A stretch of 64,000 nucleotides of DNA from Plotosus lineatus (Eukaryota > Chordata > Actinopteri > Siluriformes > Plotosidae), in contig CM045733.1 in assembly GCA_024760905.1 (NCBI GenBank), positions 40,975,001 to 41,039,000 of the forward strand, given 5' to 3'. The stretch's first letter is position 1; every line of letters begins with the position of its first letter. The notes under the pieces are model-generated. The model was not told the DNA's origin, made no database searches, and worked only from the letters and a program-made list of their open reading frames with translations. Made by a program: the position numbers and the translations under genes. This document shows, in pieces, positions 35,483 through 45,655 of this stretch.

Positions 35483-36853
35483 ATGGAAGTGTCTAGGGAG
35501 GTAGCAGTAGATTTTCTGACAAGAATATTCAACAAGGTCTTAGAAAGTGAGCAGATGCCAGAGGAATGGAGGAGAAGTGTGCTTGTGCCCATTTTTAAGA
35601 ACAAGGGAGATGTACAGAGTTGTGGCAACTACAGAGGGATAAAGTTGATGAGCCATACAATGAAGCTATGGGAAAGAATAGTGGAAGCAAGACTAAGGGC
35701 AGAGGTCAGCATTTGTGAACAACAGTTTGGTTTCATGCCCAGAAAGAGCACCACAGATGCAGTGTTTGCTTTGAGGATGTTAATAGAGAAGTACAGAGAA
35801 GGTCAGAGGGAGCTGCATTGTGCCTTTGTGGATCTGGAGAAAGCCTATGACAGGGTGCCGAGAGAAGAACTGTGGTATTGTATGAGGAAGTCTGGAGTGA
35901 CAGAGAAGTATGTTAGAGTGGTGCAGGACATATATGAGAGATGTAAAACAGTGGTGAGGTGTGCTGTTGGTGTGACAGAAGAGTTCAAGGTGGAGGTGGG
36001 ACTGCATCAAGGGTCAGCTCTCAGCCCCTTCTTGTTTGCTATGGTGATGGACAGGCTAACAGACGAGGTTAGACAAGAATCTCCATGGACTATGATGTTT
36101 GCAGATGACATCGTGATCTGTAGTGAGAGCAGAGACCAAGTGGAGGAAAATCTAGAGAGGTGGAGGTATGCCCTGGAAAGGAGGGGATTGAAGGTTAGTC
36201 CTAGTAAGACAGAATACATGTGTGTAAACGACAAGGACCCAAGAGGAACTTTGAGGTTACAGGGGGCAGAGATAAAGAAGGTGGAGGATTTTAAGTACTT
36301 AGGCTCAACAATCCAGAGCAATGGAGAGTGGGGAAAAGAGGTGAAGAAGCGCGTGCAGGCAGGTTGGAATGGATGGAGAAAAGTGTCCGGTGTGATGTGT
36401 GATAGGAGAGTATCGGCAAGAATGAAGGGAAAAGTGTACAAGACGGTGGTGAGGCCAGCAATGTTGTATGGTTTAGAGACAGTGGCCCTGGGGAAAAGAC
36501 AGGAGTCAGAATTGGAGGTAGCAGAGATGAAAATGTTGAGGTTCTCTTTGGGAGTAACGAGGATGGATAGGATCAGAAATGAGTACATCAGAGGGACAGC
36601 ACATGTTAGATGTTTTGGAGACAAAGTCAGAGAGGCTAGATTGAGATGGTTTGGACATGTACAGAGGAGGGATAGTGAGTATATTGGTCGTAGGATGCTG
36701 AGGTTGGAACTACCAGGCAAAAGGCCCAGAGGAAGACCAAAGAGAAGATTTATGGATGCGGTGAAGGCGGACATGAAGGTCGTTGGAGTAAGAGTAGAAG
36801 ATGCAGAGGACAGGGAGAGATGGAGGCAGATCATTTGCTGTGGCGACCCCTGA
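35483..36853 (+). CDS. LINE reverse transcriptase, open 456-codon frame
   Basis: The longest intact coding frame in the window. It copies LINE RNA into DNA at the nicked target site. RT blocks by residue: [11 protein letters not shown] 48-58, [14 protein letters not shown] 81-94, [12 protein letters not shown] 115-126, [10 protein letters not shown] 174-183, catalytic FADD 206-209, YLGSTIQSNGE about 270-280, then the C-terminal domain with [15 protein letters not shown] and ELPGKRPRGRPKRRFMD, ending CGDP. The apparent ATG (MEVSREVAVDF) is only the first Met after a frameshift; the natural protein would start in the endonuclease leader near 33874. It is therefore part of a pseudogene in context, although the RT itself has no lesion. 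Confidence 0.9.
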   Translation: MEVSREVAVDFLTRIFNKVLESEQMPEEWRRSVLVPIFKNKGDVQSCGNYRGIKLMSHTMKLWERIVEARLRAEVSICEQQFGFMPRKSTTDAVFALRMLIEKYREGQRELHCAFVDLEKAYDRVPREELWYCMRKSGVTEKYVRVVQDIYERCKTVVRCAVGVTEEFKVEVGLHQGSALSPFLFAMVMDRLTDEVRQESPWTMMFADDIVICSESRDQVEENLERWRYALERRGLKVSPSKTEYMCVNDKDPRGTLRLQGAEIKKVEDFKYLGSTIQSNGEWGKEVKKRVQAGWNGWRKVSGVMCDRRVSARMKGKVYKTVVRPAMLYGLETVALGKRQESELEVAEMKMLRFSLGVTRMDRIRNEYIRGTAHVRCFGDKVREARLRWFGHVQRRDSEYIGRRMLRLELPGKRPRGRPKRRFMDAVKADMKVVGVRVEDAEDRERWRQIICCGDP

Positions 36854-36897
36854 AGGGAACAGCTGAAAGGACAAGAAGAAGAAGCTGAACCCATAAA

Positions 36898-37182
36898 TTG
36901 CTGCTTGCATCTCGAAGTATATTATTTTAACGAGATCTGTTGACCACCAAACCAGAACCCCTTGACGCTTGACTGCACCTAGAAACTCTGTCCATAAAAA
37001 TTGTGGCAAAGGACAGCCTTGGCGGACTTCAACTCTCACCGGAAACGAATTCAAGCTGTTGTTCCAAATGCGGACCAAACTCTGGGATTTTGATAGTCCA
37101 AGGGACACGGTCAAAAGCCTTCTCTAAATCCACAAAACACATGTGGATAGATTGGGGAAATTCCCCTGTCCCCTCCAGGGTA
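36898..37182 (-). pseudogene. LINE family A, RT fragment (right-hand piece)
   Basis: The minus strand reads HMCFVDLEKAFDRVP near 37140-37100 and continues into VRVEVRQGCPL-type sequence near 37030, with CSQASRGSGL near 36945. Family with motifs unlike the RTE copies. It joins the parts at 37528-37556 and 38472-39595 once later insertions are removed. Confidence 0.8.
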
Positions 37183-37190
37183 CTGTAGAG

Positions 37191-37519
37191 CAGGGGTCAC
37201 CAACATGGTGCCCGCGGGCACCAGATCGCCCACAAGGACAACATGAGTCGCCTACGGGCCTGTTCATTGCTGTTTTCAGAACAGATCCGGGTCTCTATAG
37301 CGCCACTTTCCATTGAGCTGCATCTAATTTTTTTGCTATTTTTGAAAAATCAAATCAATATCTTCTCATGGATGAATATCATTAATTACTAATAATATAT
37401 AATTCAAGGTAAATTGAGCAAATTTGTTATTTCAGAAGTGTGTATCGACCTCGTAGCCCTTCACATTAATTGGTACTAAAGAAGTAGGTCTCACTTTCAA
37501 AAAGGTTTGGTGACCCCTG
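37191..37519 (+). mobile_element. hAT-type MITE, copy 1
   Basis: 329 bp with ends CAGGGGTCACCAA and TTGGTGACCCCTG. 8-bp duplication CTGTAGAG / TTGTAGAG (one mismatch) at 37183-37190 and 37520-37527. No coding capacity. A second copy in the opposite orientation lies at 51195-51525. Inserted inside LINE family A. Confidence 0.92.
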
Positions 37520-37561
37520 TTGTAGAGTGTATAGAGTTGGTTGAGAGTGCCGCAGGCAGGA

Positions 37562-38466
37562 TGAAAGAAAGAAACCGTGATAATTACAGTCAGACCAGTA
37601 CAAGACTAAAATATTCGTCTCTCTCATTTTACTCATCAACTGTTAAAATGTGGAATATCCCTTTAGCTACTAGGAATTGTGACTCTGTTGCTTCATTCAA
37701 GTTTGCTATTCATGTAAAGAAAGTATGTGCACCCATGTATTTTTCTTACGGAAAAAGAAAATTAAATATTTTACATACAAGATTAAGACACATGTCCAAT
37801 TCCCTTAATTATGATTTATTTAGAATCCATGTAAAAAATGACGCACACTGTCAGTGCGGTGACAACTGTGATCATCATCATCATATCTTATCCCCATTGG
37901 ATAGTGTAGCAATTGGTCTCTTCTGCAGATTACTAATCGGGACGCGGGAATGCTTGCTACTTGTCCCTGGAAACAGGCTGACAGCTTTGCAGCCTACTCT
38001 TTGCGAAAGTCAGCAATGGTTCTTTTACATGCCTCTCACTATAGACAGTGAGAGACATGGCCCGCCTTTGATAATCCAGTTAGCTACAATGGGAGACAAC
38101 TGTGAAAATGCCTTTCACTATTTTCTTGAATGCCCTTTGTACATTATTCAAAGAAATCATATGCTGAAAACTTTAGAAAATATTGTTCAACTCAGAGTAG
38201 AAGTCGATGTCAATCTTATCGAGAATGGCAATGCAGGTCTCTCTCGGTGAAAATCAGAATGTTTTTAAATTTGTACAAACATACATCTATAACACTAAAC
38301 GCTTTCTTTAACTCTGCTTGCACATATCTCTACCCTTTGTCTGTCTCTTGCTGAACATTGTTGTAATATAATTTCTGTAACTATCTAGGAGAGGGCTTCT
38401 TTAAGTTTGATAACTTGTGCCTAAACCTTTTCTTGACTGAATTAAATATGTTTCAATCAATCAAAA
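37562..38466 (+). mobile_element. LINE family B, 5'-truncated 3' end
   Basis: Encodes a LINE C-terminal region: SFYSSTVKMWNIPLATRNCD, NILHTRLRHMSNSLNYDL and a CxC...H zinc-knuckle-like end (CQCGDNC...ENAFHYFLECPLY), split by the SINE at 37872. Ends in (CAAT)n. A short CAGGA duplication at 37557-37561 and 38467-38471 brackets it. It interrupts LINE family A between the EEQYG and GTLNQLYTL regions. Confidence 0.8.
37872..38094 (-). mobile_element. tRNA-SINE core with tail type B, inside LINE B
   Basis: The minus strand carries the family core and then the same alternative tail as 22783-23014 (GACAAGTAGCAAGCATTCCC, CAATTGCTACACTATCC, GGGGATAAGATATGATGATG). 11-bp duplication GACAACTGTGA at 37861-37871 and 38095-38105. 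The tRNA head is absent. Confidence 0.88.
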
Positions 38467-38471
38467 CAGGA

Positions 38472-39595
38472 GGTAAACCATATTGTTCCTCCTGAATCTG
38501 AGGTTCAACTATTGGTCGGATCCTCCTCTTCAGCACCTCTGCATAGACTTTGCTGGGTAGGCTGAGTAGTGTGATTCCATGATAATTGGAACACACCATC
38601 TTGTTCCTCTTTTTAAAAACGCTTTGCCAATCCAGAGGTATGGCCCCCAAAGACCATGCAATGTTGCAGAAATGTTTCAGCCAAGACAGTCCTACAACAT
38701 CCAGAGCCCTGAGATATTCGAGGCAGATCTCATCCACTCCTGGAGCCCGACCACAGAGGACCGTTTTGAATAACTCAGTGACCCCAGCTGCAGTGATGGG
38801 CGGAACCCCACCCAAACCCCCAGGGTCTTCCTTCGCAACTGAGACCATGTTGACTGGATTGAGGAGGTCCTCAAAGTATTCCTTCCACCTTCTGACAACA
38901 TTCTCAATCGAGGTGAGCAGCTCCCCACTTCCACTCTAAACAGTATTTGTGGAGAACTGCTTCCCCCTCTTGAGGCGTCGGCTGGTAGTCCAGAACCTTT
39001 TTTTGAGTCAAACCGATAATCGCTCTCCAGGTCCTCACTGAACTCCTCCCATGCCTGAGATTTTGCATTGGCAATAACTGGGGCTACAGCACATTTGGTC
39101 TGCTGGTACCTGTTTTCTGTGTTGGGAGTTCCACAGGCCATTAAGACCAAATAGGCCTCCTTTTTCAGCTAGATGGCCCACATCACTGCAGGTGTCCACC
39201 ACCGGGTTGCGGGTTACCACCACGACAGGCACCGATGACCTTCCAGCCACATAAATGGGCTGCCGTCTCAGCAATAGAAGCATGGCCCATTCGGATTCCA
39301 TGTCTCCTGTTTCCTTGGAGATGTGGTTGTAGCTCTACCGGAGGTGGGAGTTAAAGGCCCCTCTGACAGGAGATTCGACCAAACGTTCCCAGGAGACCCT
39401 AACTACACATCTGTGACTAACAGGTCTAGAGGGTGGCTTCCCCTGCTATTGGAGCCAGTTCACCACCAGGTGGTAATCGGTTGACAGCTCAACTCCTCTC
39501 TTCACCTGAGTGTCAGTCCATGCGGCCGCAAGTCCGGTGACTCACCTACAAAGTTAATCAACGAACTGTAGCCTAGGGTGTGGTAAGAATAATGG
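38472..39595 (-). pseudogene. LINE family A, endonuclease end and RT start
   Basis: Minus-strand translation: INFVGESPDLRPHG near 39540, SERPV/GAFNSHLR-type linker, then PPITAAGVTELFKTVLCGRAPGVDE, LDVVGLSWLKHFCNIAW, IPLDWQ, CSNYHGITLLSLPSKVYAEV and RIRPIVEPQIQEEQYG near 38480. These are RT block 0-2 motifs of a fish LINE family distinct from the RTE copies. Frameshifts are present. Sequence right of the element at 40799 (to about 40870) may be its continuation. Confidence 0.78.
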
Positions 39596-39597
39596 TA

Positions 39598-40799
39598 CAG
39601 TAGGCCCTCGATATTCACGGGGGTTTGGTTCCAGCCCCTCCCGCGAATGAAGATGAAGTTCTGCACCCGGAAGTAAAACCCCATGTATCATATTGCATGC
39701 GCGAATGAGCAACCGGAAGTAAAATGCTGTGTATATATTACATGTGCTAAAATAGGCTTTTTAAACACATTCTAAAGACATTCTTACTCAGTAATACAGT
39801 ATTAATGTAGTAAAATATAGTAATGATTAAGAAAAACCTTTTAATTTTGTACTGTAATATTTATTAATAAAATATATAAACATTATACAGCATACTTTCT
39901 ATCTATCTATCTATATATCTATCTATCTATATACATACATACATACAGTATGTATAGGTTTTCATTGTGTATGTATAATTATCCAGTTAAGCTCTATGAT
40001 GCCACTCAAACGCTGGCTAAGCGCCGTCTCTTCTGAAGTAATAAGACTTTCTCCCTGAAGGAACGACAGTTTCCTCTGAAGTGCCTGAAGATAATCACGG
40101 GACTGTTGTAAAGCTGTAGTTTCAAAGTCTTTTTCAATTATTATTCCAGTACAGTGCCTAAGTTAATATTTAGAATGTTTAGAAGCCATGGAGCAGCTCA
40201 GCCACGCCCCTCAGCCGGAACAGAGAGTAAGAGAAAACAGTCATCAAAATCAAAGTCCTCCAAAACACAGATCATAACAAAAAGAACATAAAAGAACATG
40301 ATAATAATAAATTGGATAAACAAAAAAAACCAGAAACATGCTACACCACAGTACATAAAATCACAAACACAAACATTCTAAAAATTAACTGAGGTACTGT
40401 ACTGGAATAATGATTGAAAAAGACTTTGATGCTAGAGTGCTTTCAGATGATTATTTCTCTTCAGGCACTTCAGAGGAAACTGTCGTTTCTTCAGGAGAAA
40501 GTCTTATTTCTTCAGAAGAGACATCCAACGTCATTACCTTTTCTAGCGCTTAGCCAGAGAAGACGCACAGCGTTTGAGTGGTATCATATAGCTTAACTGG
40601 TAATTAAAACACACTAAAAAAAAAAGAGGCTAATTGAAAACTTGTGCATGTATGAGGAAAAAGGGGCGTTACATCATCTCAACCAATCAGCAGGAAGGAG
40701 GACAGCTATTGGCTGAATTTGAGTGATGTGTCAGTTGCTTTGCAGTCCGCGAATACTCAAACCGTGAGTGCAAAACTGCAAAAAGTCAAGGGCCTACTG
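39598..40799 (+). mobile_element. TIR element, family Z, with internal fold-back
   Basis: Ends CAGTAGGCCCTCGATATTCA and CAAGGGCCTACTG, flanked by TA (39596-39597, 40800-40801). Tigger/pogo-like by ends. The interior has two long arms in inverted orientation, about 39975-40160 and 40396-40605, sharing for example TTCAGGCACTTCAGAGGAAA. The right arm reads as an acidic Ser/Glu-rich peptide (SSGTSEETVVSSGES), which may be a transposase remnant. Inserted in LINE family A. Confidence 0.83.
39897..39955. repeat. (ATCT)n/(ATAC)n repeat inside family Z
   Basis: Short tetranucleotide runs. Confidence 0.85.
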
Positions 40800-41058
40800 T
40801 ATTATGTTGTGTCATGTAGTGTATTAAGTATGTTCTTATTGTGCTTGTTAATGAATGAGTCATTTGTAAATTTCCACTGAATGCAAATTTTCTTTGAATG
40901 CATGTTTTTTTTCTCTGAGGTTTTCCACCTGTGGGGGAGGAATGGGTTCGACATTGTTTTCGTTTTGTGTATAAACTTGCAGAACATTCTTATCAGAAGC
41001 CGGATATTGTATACACTGTGTGAGCAGACTGAATGTTATCATGTGCTAAGCAAATGAG

Positions 41059-41375
41059 ATTTTCCCTTCTTCAGGGGTCGCCACAGCGAATGATTCACAC
41101 GTTTGATTTGGCATAGGTTTTTACGTCGGATGCCCTTCCTGACAAACCCTTTTTTAGCAAGGAACAGAAACATGCTGACGGCTTTGCAGCCTACTCCTTA
41201 CAAAAGTCAGCAATGGTTCTTTTACATGCCTCTCACCATAGACAGTGAGAGACATGGCTCACATTTGATAAAGTTAGTTGCACTGGGGGGGACAGTGACA
41301 ACCTTGTGGGGACTTGAACCCCCAACCTTAGGATCAGCAGTCCAGCGCCCTATACCACTAGACCATCACTGCCCC
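41059..41375 (-). mobile_element. tRNA-SINE, tail type A, complete
   Basis: Tail (CAGGGGTCGCCACAGCGAAT; ACGTCGGATGCCCTTCCTGA), core, and tRNA head (ACCACTAGACCATCACTGCC). Duplication ATCATGTGCTAAGCAAATGA(G) / ATCATGTAATAAGCAAATAA(G) at 41038-41058 and 41376-41396. Confidence 0.92.
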
Positions 41376-41396
41376 ATCATGTAATAAGCAAATAAG

Positions 41397-42739
41397 GCTG
41401 AGAAACAACTCCTTGTCTGTACTTGTCTTGCCGCCCTACCGAAGGAGATATATATATATATACTTGCATACCTAGTGTGCACAAACAAACTCGATCACGA
41501 CTAAGCCGATTGGAGTGTAAACAAGCAGTGCATGCAAGAAAAACTGTGCATTCACTAATTTTTATTTCATATTTTAAAATAAGAAAATAAACTAAACTTG
41601 AACACAATATGCAAATAATTTAATCGCCACAGATGATTTGATCTTGGTTGAAAGGCAACCAGGCTACTTAGCAACAGCTGTGATTCAGATTGAAATGTTC
41701 ATAATTATATTTAACTGCTCATGTTTACATATGTGTTTAGTTGTTTCTTCCAAAAAGGAAATAAAGTGTAAAGGTTTTTCAGTTTGAAAACTGCAAAAAT
41801 TATACCTTCACTTTTCATTTCACAGATCTATGGTAAACTCCTGCAACAGTCTATCTTGGCATAAGTTTGCCACAACCCTTTATAGTTTCTGCTGCTCAAC
41901 ATAAGTGGGATGGAAGCTATAAAAATAGGTTCTGTTTGTCTAACTTTGCAAGTTTGGTGTATGGGTCCCCTTAGAGGCAAATACAACAGGATTGTATACA
42001 GGTGATCTTGACTTTGTTTCAAGGTCACATAGTCATTTTTTTATGTACTGGACTTAAATGATTCTGCTAGTGTGATGGTCTGGACTCCTGTGGTCTTTTT
42101 TTAAAACAAGTGATGCTGTCTTACATGAGTCACACAGTTGTACACGCTTTCAAGCATGCATCAGTTTTCATAACTTGATTTGTATAAATTGTTGTATAAA
42201 ATACAGAAGACCATGAAAGTGAGGGAATAATGGCTGAGGAAATTACATTGTACTTTTTTCTTTTTACAATATTTTATTTTTCACTTCCTGGAAAATCTTT
42301 GAAAAAAGCACAAGATCGAAGGGTGGGACATGACTTTGTATTATTTTGTAATACTGTCAGATTTTAATAACTGAAGTGGTCATTTTTGCACATTAAATAA
42401 TTATCTGAGTAAGTTGTTTACAGGCAAAATATCTTTTGATTAGGCAAAGAATGTTCATTAAAATGTCAATCCAGGTCAAAACAGAGCTCTGTGACGCACA
42501 AAACCATCCAGAACCAGTGTTTGTTGGTATTTTTTATGCACATGTTAATGATCTGAGGCAGACTCATGGAGTAACTGATTCACACTTTAGCAGGACAAAC
42601 ACCTAATAGACATTGAGAATTTCACTTCAAATTCAGTACAGAAGAAAGTTTATAAGCAGCTCTATGACCCAAAACAAACAATCAAAATATTTCAAAAATA
42701 AGACAAAAAAGTAAAGAACTAAATATAACCCCCTCACTG

Positions 42740-42776
<37 letters not shown>

Positions 42777-43684
42777 ACACACACACACACACACACACAC
42801 ACAAAACCACCAAAACATATTAGTGCACTAAGTAGATGCAAAATATATTAGAGGTTTAAGTCCCTACAAATAAATAAATACATGGAGTAACAGTTAGTTG
42901 TACTAATTTACATTATATAAATCTGATTGGCTTTATTAGTTTCATGTTACACTAAACATTTTCTTGCAAACAGACAAAATGACTGTTACACGCAGATAAC
43001 TGCAAAAACATACTGACAGGAGTCATTCAGAAGAGTCCAGAGTCCTTCTTTTTTTATTCAGTTTTTTAAAAATAAAAATAACCCACTCTTCTATTTTATG
43101 CCTAAAAAATGAAGCCATCTAATTACACGAAAAAGACAACAAAAAGCCAAATGCACTACAGCTTCACATCTCTAATATAATTCAGGGCTTTGCATCAGTC
43201 TGAGGCTGGATATGATAACATAAAAAAGTACATTTTCTTGCCATTTTACTGCACACTAAAGTTTTAAACCTTTAACATTTTTGCCTTGTAAGATTTATAT
43301 CCAGATTTCCTCAGAGAATTGTTGCCATTTTAGCCAAACTTGATGAAGTCTCACATTTAACAGAACTTCCAAAAAAAGAAAAAGTTAAAAAAAAAAATCT
43401 AACGAATCTACGAGATGAATTTTCAGTTCTAAGGTAAACATGTGAGCATAATTTAGTCCACAAATCAATTCAAAACTCACCTCCCCAACCTTGTTTCTTT
43501 TATCAATCAGATTCATATGGAGCCCTAGAAAGGACACGGGGGGATAGATGTACCTTGCATCTTTTTTATTCTTTTTGTCCCTTTTGGAGCTCCATAAATA
43601 CATGAAACCATGAGGTTACTGAAGATGATGTGAATTTTGTAGACCTCCGACAATCCAATTCAAGCAAATTTATAAACTTACGAG
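41397..43684. other. Spacer, possibly distal slc7a5 3' side
   Basis: No gene found. A compound (CT)n(CA)n microsatellite lies at 42740-42803. Otherwise AT-rich and unrecognised. Confidence 0.5.
42740..42803. repeat. Compound (CT)n(CA)n microsatellite
   Basis: CT run followed by CA run with two CAAAC interruptions. Confidence 0.95.
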
Positions 43685-43687
43685 TTA

Positions 43688-43881
43688 GGGGTCATTCAAC
43701 ATTTTCAACATTTTCCTAAGCGTACAAAACGTACGCTAGGGGGGAGGGGGTAAGATGTCTGCGTACGCTTTTTAATATTTTAAAAATGTCGATCAACAAT
43801 AATACATGCGCTCGTGAATATTTTTTTTTGTGCGTGTACATTTGAAACTCAATGCGCCAACCACCTAAGAGCGGTACACGC

Positions 43882-43914
<33 letters not shown>

Positions 43915-45284
43915 TCGTTTTGTTCGCTCTGCTTGACATAACACCGGTGTTAACACTTAAAGCTTTTAAAGTTTAAGGCTACGCAAGGGCGTAGGCTGGG
44001 GACGTGCAGAGTGCATGTGCAACCCCCCCTTAAAAAAAAAAGCAGGAGTTGAGTTCCGCTGGACAAGAAATTATTTGTATTCACAATCTTATAAATAAAC
44101 TTAATGACTGTTATTGAAGAGAAAGCCGGAGATAAGTTCCTCATAAATAGAGTCAGGAGGATGTAAACCGGAAGTTAACGTGTAACGGGCACTGCGCATG
44201 TGCAAGCCCGAGCTGATCAATCAACAAACATAATATTATCAGTAAGTAATAATAGCTGAACACTGTCAGTCAAACAAAGTATGAGTGTGAGAATAAAACA
44301 CAGTTTGTTAGTACCGCCTCCGGCTCCTGCACATGTGTTAGAACACAAACAGACGCACAGAGAATGAATGGATAAAATAATCATAAGCCATCCAGCCTGT
44401 ATCTGAAGTCTAATGGTCAGTACTTTAATAAAATTAATAGCATGTTTTTGTGCTGTAAATATGTATTAATATTTATTTGTGCCTTTGAATAGATAAATGA
44501 CTTTAGCTAAATTTGTAAATATATTTAGCACATGTACTTGCAGATGTAGTTTGAAATATATTTGAGAATGTTTTTGGTTGAACGATAATATTTGATTCAT
44601 GTTCTGCTGAAAAACTGTGCGTGTTGTTGGCATGAGATTCCATGTTGTTTATATCATATAATATGCTGTGATATGCATTCACTATATTTCATGTGGTACT
44701 TTGTACCAACCCAGTGACGTCAAGGTAACTTTGTATAGGCGGGCACTTAGCAATGGTGGCTCAGGTCCATAAACTTATACGACAAGCACATAAAACAAAA
44801 CCGCTGTGTGTGCAATGGTTTATTTATGAATATTGTACTGCCCAAGATCAGAAATATCAGAATGCAGCTGATCACAAACTGAAGCGTGGTCGTCTAAAAG
44901 CCAATGACCAATAAAAAATGCAGGCATTTTGAATTATATTTTAATATCAAATAATATTATTAAAAACAATGTCATGTTTATTATTAATACCAAACGTCTT
45001 AATATTAATATTAAAGCAGGTGTCATTAAAAAGAATTCTTTAAAAGTAAAAATTTTTATTGATTTCATTATTATTTGACTGGTGTATAAAAGAGGTATTG
45101 GTCAAGGAAACATATATTGATTTATTTTATAAAAGAGGTTTGACCATTGTTTTGTTTAATATCTTATTAAAAAAAATCCTGCTGCGAGATCATCGACATT
45201 TATTTGTAAACTTTCTGGGGGGGGTGTCAAAAAAAGCGTACTCTCTGTACGCTTGGGACAATGTTGAAAATGTTGAACCGCCCC
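43688..45284. mobile_element. Harbinger-like TIR element, 1.6 kb, non-autonomous
   Basis: Left end GGGGTCATTCAACATTTTCA and the inverted right end (GGGGCGGTTCAACATTTTCA on the minus strand) match over 38 bp with five differences, through AAGCGTAC. Flanked by TTA on both sides (43685-43687 and 45285-45287). A G-rich TIR with a TTA duplication fits PIF/Harbinger. No transposase; the interior is AT-rich with an (AAC)n tract at 43880-43913. A 53-codon ORF at 44753-44914 has no motif I recognise. Confidence 0.78.
43880..43913. repeat. (AAC)n microsatellite
   Basis: Perfect trinucleotide run inside the Harbinger-like element. Confidence 0.95.
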
Positions 45285-45565
45285 TTAACAAAAAATAATT
45301 CATGTAATGTGCATAGCTTTCTACATGCCTCTCATTTTCCATACATCTTGTCCATCTTTTCTATGTAGCTTGAGTATCTCAGTTATAACAAAACTGATAA
45401 AAAAAAGTGAGATATACACTGAGCGATTCTTCATTAAACTACAATTTCATTGAAAAATACGGAAGCAACTTCAGCAAACCTAGATTGCAGTTACAGAAAA
45501 GAAACATAGTCTGTATTAAGGAATGCCTCAGGGTTCAGTGTTTAGTCCCACATATATTCTCTTTC

Positions 45566-45655
45566 TTTCAGTCATTCACTTTATGAGCTGTGTAATATTA
45601 ATTAGGGTTGTGGAGAGGCTCCAAACGAGGGCAGAGTATACCTTGAACAATAAAT
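45566..45655 (-). mobile_element. 3' fragment of a Mermaid/L2-tailed SINE
   Basis: Plus strand: CAGTCATTCACTTTATGAGC, TTAATTAGGGTTGTGGAGAG and GAGGGCAGAGTATACCTTG. Confidence 0.65.

Larger units (their letters stand above)
33871..36883 (+). mobile_element. RTE-like LINE copy 5, youngest, almost full length
   Basis: 3,013 bp flanked by a 14-bp duplication, GCTGAACCCATAAA, at 33857-33870 and 36884-36897. Starts just upstream of the leader (ATTCATACCGGATCGGTCGA), so about 200 bp of the 5' UTR are missing relative to copy 2. Endonuclease: LNVGTM, QETRWKG near 34155, GADFNGHVGAGN near 34460, STQVDYILCRRC near 34660. RT and C-terminal domain are fully open. Only four small lesions separate it from an intact ORF: an 11-12 bp loss near 34064 and single-base losses near 34498, 35355 and 35497. 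Confidence 0.94.

Noticed and set aside
37507..38250. 247-codon frame as a host gene
   Set aside because: Made of a MITE edge, the C-terminal part of LINE B, a SINE, and more LINE B; the joins coincide with target duplications.
44753..44914. 53-codon ORF in the Harbinger-like element as a gene
   Set aside because: Complete ATG-to-TAA frame but no recognisable motif; length is compatible with chance. Mentioned under the element only.
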